DNA of 64,000 bases from an uncultured Clostridia bacterium (GTDB lineage Bacteria > Bacillota > Clostridia > Christensenellales > Borkfalkiaceae), in NCBI GenBank assembly GCA_904419075.1, contig CAJFQM010000005.1, positions 62,001 to 126,000 of the forward strand, written 5' to 3'. The notes under the pieces were generated by a model. It was given only the letters and a program-made list of their open reading frames with translations, ran no database searches and was not told where the DNA came from. Shown piece by piece: positions 53,668-60,637 of this stretch (the first letter of the stretch is position 1; each line of letters starts with the position of its first letter). The position numbers were made by a program, and so were the translations under genes.

Positions 53668-54324
53668 TTACAGCTCTTCCAACAAAGTCGGAAGGTATGT
53701 TTTCAGATTTTGAAGTGCCTTATTCCGATTTTTCAGATATTGTTCGGTCGTACTTCCGCTGCCTGCAACATCGGAAATTGCTTTGACGGAATACACGGGC
53801 AGTTGAGCCGCATAAGCCGCCTGCACGACAGCCGCTCCCTCCATATCCCGGATATCTGCCTTTAATGTATCAGTAAGAAGCCGATAATCGTCAGGTGAAT
53901 CGTTAAAACGGTCAGCCGTTCCCAAAAATTTCTTTGCTAAGGGCGCCTGGAAAGAGGACAAATTCAGATAATTTTCCTTATATTCGTCCAAGGTACCTAT
54001 TTTGGTACCGTTTAACTGCGTCAGATCAAAATCGAACTGAACGGCCGCTTGGATTTGATATACGCCGCAAAGTTTCGTGGAAGCGTTCAGACCGCCCGCA
54101 ACGCCGAAATTAAATAACTTTTCTGCGTCGAATTTACTGACGAGAAGCTGGGTTCCGAGCGCGGCATTTACTTTTCCGACTCCGCAGACTACGAGGGCGA
54201 CGTCCTTTCCGAAGGCGCGGCCGACATGAACGGTCTTTCCGCTTACGGTGAGGACGCGGAAGGTCTCCATTTCTTCCAATAAAATTTCCGCTTCGCTTTC
54301 CAAAGCGATTACAATTCCGAGCAT
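53668..54324 (-). CDS. mtnN: 5'-methylthioadenosine/S-adenosylhomocysteine nucleosidase
   Basis: Cleaves adenine from methylthioadenosine and SAH, recycling by-products of SAM chemistry. 218 residues, slightly short. LGIVIALESEAEILLEEM is the start (the family's catalytic Glu near residue 12). VVCGVGKVNAALGTQLLV, FNFGVAGGLNA, then DMEGAAVVQAAYA (~160-172, the ribose-binding Glu) and ISDVAGSGS (catalytic Asp ~185) follow. RBS AGGAG upstream. It fits a genome with many SAM enzymes. Confidence 0.92.
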   Translation of the reverse strand: MLGIVIALESEAEILLEEMETFRVLTVSGKTVHVGRAFGKDVALVVCGVGKVNAALGTQLLVSKFDAEKLFNFGVAGGLNASTKLCGVYQIQAAVQFDFDLTQLNGTKIGTLDEYKENYLNLSSFQAPLAKKFLGTADRFNDSPDDYRLLTDTLKADIRDMEGAAVVQAAYAAQLPVYSVKAISDVAGSGSTTEQYLKNRNKALQNLKTYLPTLLEEL

Positions 54325-54385
54325 AATCAGTATTCTCCTTTTCTCATGTAAAATTCCTTTTTTGAGTCCGTATCAATGCGCAACT

Positions 54386-54391
54386 ATTATA
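54386..54391 (-). promoter_or_regulatory. possible -10 for mtnN-ung within a palindrome
   Basis: TATAAT on the minus strand sits in ACTATTATAATAGT (54384-54397), a perfect 14-base palindrome that also presents TATAAT on the plus strand. No good -35 is seen in either direction. Confidence 0.4.
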
Positions 54392-54489
54392 ATAGTGTAA
54401 CAGATTTTGCGAAAATAATCAAACGGTTGAATAGGTTTTTTTGCGAATGTAGATAATAAACCTATGAAATTTCTTCTCGGAGGTAAAAA

Positions 54490-55737
54490 ATGAATCCATT
54501 CAAAGAGAAACCGCAAAAGATTGAAAAAAGTTTCCAAAGCTGGAAAAACGTCCTCGTCAAACCTTACGACAAGCATACGGTAGATCCGTATACTCGTTTA
54601 CGCATCATTTTGATGGACGGTACGGAATTTGAATCCGTGCGTTTCGGTCACAGTTATACACGGAATTGTACGAATAACGATATTCGTCGCGAATTGGCGC
54701 TCATTCGCAGAAGCGAACAGATTCAGCAAAAGAGAATTGCTTCCTTAAAGCCTATGAACGAAAATATTCTCGAACATACTATCGGATATGAGCAGCTGGC
54801 GGTCGATCTGACGGCAAATCTCGCAAAATCGGAAAAGAACGATTACGTGAGACAACAATTAAACTTCGCCCTTTTGGAAGATTTCGATCATTTGTATCGG
54901 TATTCCGATTTAATGGAATTGGAAAAATCGGGCGATCCCGCGCTTCTCGTAGGGGATTATACGGAAATCATGCCAGGCAGGCCCACGGTAGCGGAATATC
55001 GTCATCCTTTCGACGACGTAAAATTCAATATCAACAGTTATCTGAATAATACGCTTACACGACTTCATGTCAATATCATTACCGCCGCGGAACAGCAAAC
55101 GATGAACTATTATATGAACGTCGCCAATCTGTACGTGAGCGATTTGGGCAGAAAATTGTATAATGAAATTGCCATGATCGAGGAACAGCATGTCACGGGA
55201 TACGGCTCTCTCAAAGATTCTTCCTGCACTTGGCTGGAAAATCTCGTCATGAACGAATATACCGAATGCTATCTCTATTATTCCTGTTACGAGGACGAGA
55301 AGGATCCCCGAATCAAAAAAATCTGGGAACAGCATTTTACCGAGGAAATCTCGCATCTGCATAAAGCAGCCGAATTGCTCTTAAAATACGAAGGAAAAGT
55401 ATGGCAGCAGCTCTTTCCCGAAGGCGGAGATTTTCCCGAACTTCTCAAATTCCGCTCCCAGAAAGAATATATCCGGGAAGTGCTTAAAAGCGTGCGCTTG
55501 ACGGCCGTGGAGGAAGGTTTCAGAGAGCTTTCGTCTATGCCGGACAATTTCCGCTATTTCTCCTACAATAAAGGAGTTAACGGAAACTTGGAAAAGGTCG
55601 GGACTCATTCCGTCATCAATCTTGCCATTTCGGAATTCGGAAAGGATTATCGCATAGAGAATAAAGCGCATCCCGTCGAAGCGCTTTCCAAACGTACCAA
55701 GGACAACACGGAAGTGGGCAGGGTAAAGAACGCCTGA
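54490..55737 (+). CDS. ferritin-like protein, probable carboxylate di-metal site, unknown function
   Basis: 415 residues, not a named family to me. It is mostly long helices. Two regions resemble ferritin-like helix pairs with E...ExxH patterns: EIAMIEEQHVTGYGS (~233-247), and YTECYLYYSCYEDEKDPRI (~258-276) followed by HFTEEISHLHKAAELL (~283-298). An N-terminal helical part (~60-150) includes LLEDFDHLYRYSDLME. This suggests a four-helix bundle with a di-iron or manganese centre of the ferritin/rubrerythrin superfamily, here in an unusually large protein. No signal peptide. RBS CGGAGG upstream. It stands alone between mtnN (divergent) and a terminator. Confidence 0.6.
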   Translation: MNPFKEKPQKIEKSFQSWKNVLVKPYDKHTVDPYTRLRIILMDGTEFESVRFGHSYTRNCTNNDIRRELALIRRSEQIQQKRIASLKPMNENILEHTIGYEQLAVDLTANLAKSEKNDYVRQQLNFALLEDFDHLYRYSDLMELEKSGDPALLVGDYTEIMPGRPTVAEYRHPFDDVKFNINSYLNNTLTRLHVNIITAAEQQTMNYYMNVANLYVSDLGRKLYNEIAMIEEQHVTGYGSLKDSSCTWLENLVMNEYTECYLYYSCYEDEKDPRIKKIWEQHFTEEISHLHKAAELLLKYEGKVWQQLFPEGGDFPELLKFRSQKEYIREVLKSVRLTAVEEGFRELSSMPDNFRYFSYNKGVNGNLEKVGTHSVINLAISEFGKDYRIENKAHPVEALSKRTKDNTEVGRVKNA

Positions 55738-55763
55738 TTTTTCGGAAAGTAGTATTTTGAGAT

Positions 55764-55820
55764 TTTAGAGCCGGCCGCCGTTCTCTGACTGAAACGGCGA
55801 ACTGGCTCTAAATATTTTTT
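55764..55820 (+). terminator. intrinsic terminator after the ferritin-like gene
   Basis: Outer stem TTTAGAGCC/GGCTCTAAA (55764-55772 and 55804-55812) plus inner CGCCGTT/AACGGCG, followed by TATTTTTT. Confidence 0.85.
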
Positions 55821-55851
55821 GGATAAGGCTCAATTGGAGCGATAACGTTCA

Positions 55852-55872
55852 GCCGAGATTTAATGCCTCGGC
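55852..55872. other. short hairpin between terminator and antisense promoter
   Basis: GCCGAG (55852-55857) and CTCGGC (55867-55872) with a 9-base loop, no T tract on either side. Role unknown. Confidence 0.35.
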
Positions 55873-55913
55873 AAAGAGAACCGAAAATAACCCGCCGTCG
55901 TGACAGATTTTTC

Positions 55914-55941
55914 TTGACAATTTCGAAAAAGGTGCTATAAT
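55914..55941 (+). promoter_or_regulatory. strong promoter reading antisense into the phosphopantetheinyl transferase gene
   Basis: TTGACA (55914-55919), 16-bp spacer, TATAAT (55936-55941). The -10 overlaps the stop codon region of the minus-strand gene. The next plus-strand gene begins at 56482, so a transcript from here would run antisense through the whole transferase gene. Confidence 0.75.
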
Positions 55942-56453
55942 GAAAGAAACTCGGTATTGTCGCAGCCCTTTTCCCGACAAAGGGTAACGATATGTCCGTC
56001 TTTTTCATAAACGGAAAGGCGCACGGGAAGTTCCAACCCCGAATAAAAAATTTTTCCGCCGATAAAAGAAATTTTTTTCAGATCTGCCGCGAGGGAGCCG
56101 CCCAACCATTTGACGGTACTTTCGATTGCGGTCCAATGACGGAGAAAATCTTCTTTTCCCTTTATTTCTTCCCGCTCGTCGAAAGGAAATCTGGAAAGGA
56201 TGGGGCGATAATCGATTTCCCTTGAAATCCGTTCGGCATCTATTCCTATATTTTCGTCGGAAACGGCAATAAATCGCGTTTCTTTGGTATGCGTGACGGA
56301 AAAAAATAAAGGGGTATTCTCTAAGAAAGGTTTCCCCGTTTCGCTCCTCGAAATTACGGCGTCTCTGATTCGATAGCGCTCGAAAACTATCTTTCGTATC
56401 ATTTGCTCGCTGTCGGAAAATTTTTCGGTTTTCGCAAAAAATACCTTTTCCAT
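55935..56453 (-). CDS. 4'-phosphopantetheinyl transferase, Sfp-type
   Basis: Transfers the phosphopantetheine arm of CoA to carrier proteins. 172 residues, shorter than Sfp (~224), nearer to small ACPS-like single-fold members. The conserved motif 1 Asp/Glu is in IGIDAERI (~73-80), and motif 3 is WTAIESTVKWLGG (~106-118), with the metal ligand Glu and the Lys. FFSVTHTKETRF is the P1 region. The promoter puts the transcription start at or within a base of the ATG, so the mRNA is probably leaderless. The partner carrier protein is not in this window. Confidence 0.85.
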   Translation of the reverse strand: MEKVFFAKTEKFSDSEQMIRKIVFERYRIRDAVISRSETGKPFLENTPLFFSVTHTKETRFIAVSDENIGIDAERISREIDYRPILSRFPFDEREEIKGKEDFLRHWTAIESTVKWLGGSLAADLKKISFIGGKIFYSGLELPVRLSVYEKDGHIVTLCREKGCDNTEFLSL

Positions 56454-56459
56454 AAATTC

Positions 56460-56488
56460 ATTATAACAGGAGTAAAAACAAATGTCAA
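56460..56488 (-). promoter_or_regulatory. perfect consensus promoter for a leaderless phosphopantetheinyl transferase mRNA
   Basis: On the minus strand TTGACA (56488-56483), 17-bp spacer, TATAAT (56465-56460). The expected start, six to seven bases after the -10, coincides with the ATG at 56453. The -35 overlaps the start codon of the divergent gene. Confidence 0.88.
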
Positions 56489-56952
56489 GAGCGGATATTG
56501 CAAAAGAAAATTTTCTTAAAGGATATACATGCGCTCAGGCCGTTTTGCTCGCCTTTTCCGATGTCACGGGCACTGACGAAGAAACGGCGATGAAAATTTC
56601 TCTCCCGTTCGGCGGAGGAATGGGAAGAATGCGTTTCACTTGCGGGGCCGTCAGCGGCATGGTGATGGCACTCGGCCTGATACTTTCCCGTGCAGAGGTC
56701 GATTCGTCAAATAAGAGGGAAGTTTATGCGGCGGTACAGGAACTTGCGGGAAAATTCAAGACGGAAAACGGCAGCGTCGTTTGCGGCGAACTTCTCTCAG
56801 GCGCGCATTTGAAAGTAAGTACGGAAGCCATACCCGAAGAACGGACTGCGGAATATTATAAAAAACGTCCCTGTCCCGATCTCGTATATTCGGCGGCGAA
56901 AATTTTAGAAGAGTATCTCGAAGCGCAAAAAGATACACGTCCTGAAAAATGA
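56482..56952 (+). CDS. C_GCAxxG_C_C family (redox-active, DV_1/RnfB-like) protein
   Basis: 156 residues. The family pattern of Cys and Gly-Cys-Ala is seen: FLKGYTCAQAVLLAF (~12-26, first Cys), GGGMGRMRFTCGAVSGM (~43-60, second Cys in a GxxCGA context), SVVCGELL (~98-105) and RPCPDLVYSAAKILE (~133-147). The domain (PF09719-like) is thought to bind metal or handle redox chemistry; function is unproven. RBS AGGAG precedes the ATG. Its start codon overlaps the -35 of the divergent promoter. No promoter of its own is seen apart from the antisense one 540 bp upstream. Confidence 0.88.
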   Translation: MSRADIAKENFLKGYTCAQAVLLAFSDVTGTDEETAMKISLPFGGGMGRMRFTCGAVSGMVMALGLILSRAEVDSSNKREVYAAVQELAGKFKTENGSVVCGELLSGAHLKVSTEAIPEERTAEYYKKRPCPDLVYSAAKILEEYLEAQKDTRPEK

Positions 56953-56983
56953 ACGGAAAAAGTTTTTTAATGTGGAGGGAAAA

Positions 56984-57379
56984 ATGATTGTGTCGAAGAT
57001 AACGGCCACCGTTTCGGGCAATGTCGAAAAAGTTTGGAAATTCGTGACTTCGGTTGCGGATTACGATAGCTGGCGCAGCGATTTGGACAGAACGGAAATT
57101 TTAAGTCCGCGGCAGTTTGTCGAATACACCAAAGCGGGGTATGCCACCACTTTCACGATTACGTATTGCAGTCCGTTTGAACGCTGGGAATTCGATTTGG
57201 AAAACGACAATCTGAAAGGGCATTGGACGGGAATTTTTGCGCAAAGGGGCGACGAGACGGAAATAGAGTTTACGGAAGCCGTGACAGCCAAAAAGTTCTT
57301 TCTGAAACCGATGATAAAATTTTACCTGAAAAAACAGCAAAAGAAATTTATTTCGGATCTAAAAAAAGCATTGAAATAA
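56984..57379 (+). CDS. SRPBCC (START-like) domain protein
   Basis: 131 residues. ITATVSGNVEKVWKFVTSVADYDSW (~5-29) is the N-terminal strand-helix typical of polyketide cyclase/SRPBCC proteins that form a hydrophobic cavity for a ligand. WEFDLENDNLKGHWTGIF and the C-terminal helix with KPMIKFYLKKQQKKF complete the fold. Ligand and function unknown. The start is the ATG after GGAGGG; a GTG 12 bases earlier is inside the RBS. It lies 31 bp after the C_GCAxxG gene, so probably co-transcribed. Confidence 0.85.
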   Translation: MIVSKITATVSGNVEKVWKFVTSVADYDSWRSDLDRTEILSPRQFVEYTKAGYATTFTITYCSPFERWEFDLENDNLKGHWTGIFAQRGDETEIEFTEAVTAKKFFLKPMIKFYLKKQQKKFISDLKKALK

Positions 57380-57457
57380 GATTTCCCCGACGTCAATTTA
57401 TAAAGCGCAGCTCGTTTTTTCTTAAAGACCAGCTTGACTTTTAAGGCAACAGAACAT

Positions 57458-57487
57458 AAAAAAGCGCGGAATTATCCGCGCTTTTTT
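57458..57487. terminator. bidirectional terminator between SRPBCC gene and ychF
   Basis: AAAGCGCGGA/TCCGCGCTTT stem, loop ATTA, with A and T runs on both sides, serving both convergent genes. Confidence 0.95.
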
Positions 57488-57511
57488 CGTTTGAAATTTT
57501 TTCGTCAAAAA

Positions 57512-58627
57512 TTACTTTGAGCTTTTGGAGACGTTAAAATAATATTCTACGACGTCTCCGTCCTGCATGACGTATTCTTTCCCTTCGGAACGAACCTTTC
57601 CTTTTTCCTTTGCCGCGGCTATGGAACCGAGTTCAACCAGCGTTTCCCAATTGACGACGTCGGCCCGAATAAACCCTTTTTCAAAGTCGGAATGGATTTT
57701 CCCCGCGGCCTGCGGAGCCTTCGTTCCCTTGACGATGGTCCAAGCCCGGGTTTCCTTTTCTCCCGCCGTCAGATAAGAAATGAGCCCCAGGAGCGCATAG
57801 GATTTTTTGATAAGGCGGTCGAGTCCGCTTTCTCCGAGTCCGAATTCTTCCATGAATACGGCTTTGTCGTCGGGATCCATTTGAGAGAGTTCTTCTTCCG
57901 TTTTTGCGCAGATTACCAAAACTTCGCTGTGTTCTTTCGCGGCAAATTTTTTTACCTCGACGACAAAGGGGAGAGAATCCTCGTCTTTGCCCATATCGCT
58001 TTCTTTGATGTTGGCGGCATAGATCACCGGTTTTACGGTAAGCAGGAAAAGATTTTTCAAAAATTCCTCGTCCGCATCCTGTATGGGGAAAGTCCGCGCG
58101 GGTTTTTCCGCTTCGAGGTGTGCGTACAACTTTTCGAGAAAAGCATATTCTTCCGCGGCTTTTTTATCGGCTCCGCCGCGCGCGTTGCTCTTGATTTTTC
58201 CCAGCCTGTTCTGTACGGCTTCCATATCGGAAAGAATAAGTTCGAGATTGATCGTTTCTATGTCCCGAACGGGATCGATGGAATTTTCCACGTGCGTAAT
58301 GTTTGCGTCCTCGAAACAGCGGACGACGTGCACGATAGCATCGACTTCGCGGATATGGGAGAGAAATTTATTGCCGAGCCCCTCTCCGCGGGAAGCACCT
58401 TTTACGAGTCCCGCGATATCGACGAATTCGATGACGGCGGGGGTGACTTTTTTGCTCTGGTAGAGAGCGGCGAGTTTGTCGAGCCGTTCGTCGGGTACGG
58501 CGACGACGCCGACGTTCGGTTCTATCGTACAAAAGGGATAGTTGGCACATTCCGCGCCGGCATGTGTGATTGCGTTGAACAGAGTGGATTTTCCCACGTT
58601 GGGAAGTCCTACGACACCGAGTTTCAT
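57512..58627 (-). CDS. ychF: redox-regulated ATPase YchF (Obg family)
   Basis: Ribosome-associated P-loop protein that prefers ATP. 371 residues. G1 GLPNVGKSTL (residues ~7-16), G3 DIAGLVKGAS, the altered G4 (NxxE-type, in ANIKESDMG around ~206), and a C-terminal TGS domain (~285-371, with ETRAWTIVKGTKAPQAAG and the conserved KEYVMQDGDVVEYYFNV). The start ATG is preceded by AAGGAAA. It is monocistronic and divergent from argS. Confidence 0.97.
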   Translation of the reverse strand: MKLGVVGLPNVGKSTLFNAITHAGAECANYPFCTIEPNVGVVAVPDERLDKLAALYQSKKVTPAVIEFVDIAGLVKGASRGEGLGNKFLSHIREVDAIVHVVRCFEDANITHVENSIDPVRDIETINLELILSDMEAVQNRLGKIKSNARGGADKKAAEEYAFLEKLYAHLEAEKPARTFPIQDADEEFLKNLFLLTVKPVIYAANIKESDMGKDEDSLPFVVEVKKFAAKEHSEVLVICAKTEEELSQMDPDDKAVFMEEFGLGESGLDRLIKKSYALLGLISYLTAGEKETRAWTIVKGTKAPQAAGKIHSDFEKGFIRADVVNWETLVELGSIAAAKEKGKVRSEGKEYVMQDGDVVEYYFNVSKSSK

Positions 58628-58673
58628 AATTTTACAGTTTCCTTAAAAAGTTTTCGTTTGATTTTTCTGCTAT

Positions 58674-58702
58674 ATTATAATATAAAATCGGAAAATAAGC
58701 AA
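58674..58702 (-). promoter_or_regulatory. sigma-A promoter for ychF
   Basis: On the minus strand TTGCTT (58702-58697), 17-bp spacer, TATAAT (58679-58674). Confidence 0.75.
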
Positions 58703-58709
58703 ATTAAAC

Positions 58710-58738
58710 TTGCTCAAAATCGAAAAATATGTTAATAT
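58710..58738 (+). promoter_or_regulatory. sigma-A promoter for argS
   Basis: TTGCTC (58710-58715), 17-bp spacer, TAATAT (58733-58738), back to back with the ychF promoter. Confidence 0.6.
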
Positions 58739-58775
58739 ATCTCTTGTAAAATTTACGGAGAAGGAAAAGAAGGAC

Positions 58776-60461
58776 ATGGATTATAAAAGATACATTTCGG
58801 AGAAACTGAAAATAGAGGGCATGAGCGCCGAGGAGATTTACGGACTCATCGCGCTTCCTCCCACGTCGGACATGGGAGATTACGCTCTTCCCTGTTTCAA
58901 ACTTGCGAAAATACTCCGCAAAAGCCCCGTTGCCATTGCGGAAACGCTCAAAGAGAATTTTCCGATAGACGAAGTAATTTCCGAGGTTTCCGCGGTAAAC
59001 GGATATCTCAATTTCAAAGTCGATAAGACTTCTTTGACCCGTCAGGTACTGGACAGGATTTTTTCGGAAGGAGACGCCTACGGCGCCTCGGACGAAGGAA
59101 AGGGAAAGACGATCTGCATCGATTACTCGTCCATCAATATCGCCAAGCCCTTTCATATCGGCCATCTTTCCACGACCGTATTGGGCGGGGCGCTCTATCG
59201 CATTTTCAATTTCCTCGGCTATAAGGCGATAGGGATCAATCATCTCGGAGACTACGGTACGCAGTTCGGGAAACTCATTTCCGCCTATAAGCGGTGGGGG
59301 GATAGAGATACCGTGGAAAAAGGCGGGATTCGTGCTCTGAACGAGCTGTACGTCCGTTTTCACCGCGAGGCGGAGGCACATCCCGAATACGACGACGAAG
59401 CCCGTGCGTACTTTAAGAAAATCGAACAGGGGGATTCGGAATGTCTGGAACTCTTTCATTGGTTCAAAGAACTCACGCTGAAAGACGTACAGAAAATTTA
59501 TGATTTGCTCGATATTCGTTTCGATTCTTACGCGGGAGAGAGCTTTTATTCGGATAAAATGCAGCCCGTGGTGGACGAACTGAGAGAAAAAGGCTTGCTC
59601 GTGGAGAGCCGCGGGGCGCAGGTCGTCGATCTCGAAGCCTACGGCATGCCGCCCTGTATCATTCTGAAGTCGGACGGTTCCTCCCTGTATGCGACGCGGG
59701 ATATGGCTGCGGCCATTTACCGTAAGAATACCTACAATTTTTATAAATGTCTCTATGTGGTAGCCTATCAGCAGAATCTGCATTTCAAGCAGTTTTTCAA
59801 AGTCCTCGAATTGATGGGGAAGGAATGGGCGAAAGACCTCGTGCACGTCGCCTACGGAATGGTCTCTTTGGAAGAAGGGACGATGTCCACGAGAAAGGGA
59901 AACGTTGTTTTTCTCGAAGACGTCATCCGTAAATGTATCGAAAAAGCATATACGATTGTCGACGAAAAAAATCCCGAGCTGGAAAACAAGCGCGAAGTGG
60001 CGGAAAAGGTCGGCGTCGGCGCCGTAATTTTCGGTGCGCTCTATAACAACAAAATCAAAGATATTGTCTTTTCCTATGACAAAGTATTGAGTTTTGAAGG
60101 CGAAACCAGCGTCTATGTCCAGTATACCTGCGCCAGAGCAAATTCCGTGTTGCAGAAGGGCGGAATTCCCGAACATCGGGAAGTTATCCAACCGGAAGCG
60201 TCGGAATTCGAACTCGTCAAGGCTTTGGCGGCTTTTCCGGAGACGGTAAAGGATGCGGCAGAAAAATACGAGCCGTCCTATATCGCCCGCCTTGCGGTCG
60301 ATATCGCTCAGAAATTCAATAAGTTTTACATCGATTGCAAAATTCTTGCCGCGGAGGATGAAAAGAAAAAGAATTTCCGTCTCTCTTTGACGGCAGCTTG
60401 TCTACAGACTTTGAAAAATGCCTTTTCGCTTCTCGGAATCGGAATTCCCGAAAAAATGTAA
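58776..60461 (+). CDS. argS: arginyl-tRNA synthetase
   Basis: Class I synthetase for tRNA-Arg. 561 residues. N-terminal Add-1 domain (~1-90, MGDYALPCFKLAKILRKSP), the HIGH-type motif in PFHIGHLSTTV (~126-136), the KMSKS equivalent MSTRKGNVV (~371-379), and the DALR anticodon-binding domain with VYVQYTCARANSVL. The start ATG follows AAGGAAAAG; an earlier in-frame start overlaps the promoter and is rejected. A terminator follows. Confidence 0.97.
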   Translation: MDYKRYISEKLKIEGMSAEEIYGLIALPPTSDMGDYALPCFKLAKILRKSPVAIAETLKENFPIDEVISEVSAVNGYLNFKVDKTSLTRQVLDRIFSEGDAYGASDEGKGKTICIDYSSINIAKPFHIGHLSTTVLGGALYRIFNFLGYKAIGINHLGDYGTQFGKLISAYKRWGDRDTVEKGGIRALNELYVRFHREAEAHPEYDDEARAYFKKIEQGDSECLELFHWFKELTLKDVQKIYDLLDIRFDSYAGESFYSDKMQPVVDELREKGLLVESRGAQVVDLEAYGMPPCIILKSDGSSLYATRDMAAAIYRKNTYNFYKCLYVVAYQQNLHFKQFFKVLELMGKEWAKDLVHVAYGMVSLEEGTMSTRKGNVVFLEDVIRKCIEKAYTIVDEKNPELENKREVAEKVGVGAVIFGALYNNKIKDIVFSYDKVLSFEGETSVYVQYTCARANSVLQKGGIPEHREVIQPEASEFELVKALAAFPETVKDAAEKYEPSYIARLAVDIAQKFNKFYIDCKILAAEDEKKKNFRLSLTAACLQTLKNAFSLLGIGIPEKM

Positions 60462-60512
60462 GAAATGGCTTGAAGTTGGAAGTTTGCGTATACAAAAAAT
60501 TTTTATAGAAAG

Positions 60513-60546
60513 CGTTTTCTGGAAGATTTTCGGAGAACGTTTTTTT
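60513..60546 (+). terminator. intrinsic terminator after argS
   Basis: A 12-bp stem with G-U pairs (60513-60524 with 60528-60539), loop GAT, seven Ts. Confidence 0.85.
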
Positions 60547-60637
60547 GTTTTTACAAATTTTTTCAAAAAATTTCGAAAAAGGTATTCCCTTTTGACTTAA
60601 AATATGGTATTATAAAAAAAGTATTGCAGGAGGGGAT

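Noticed and set aside
55992-56225. 77-codon plus-strand frame downstream of the promoter at 55914
   Set aside because: It is antisense to the phosphopantetheinyl transferase with no RBS and no protein features.
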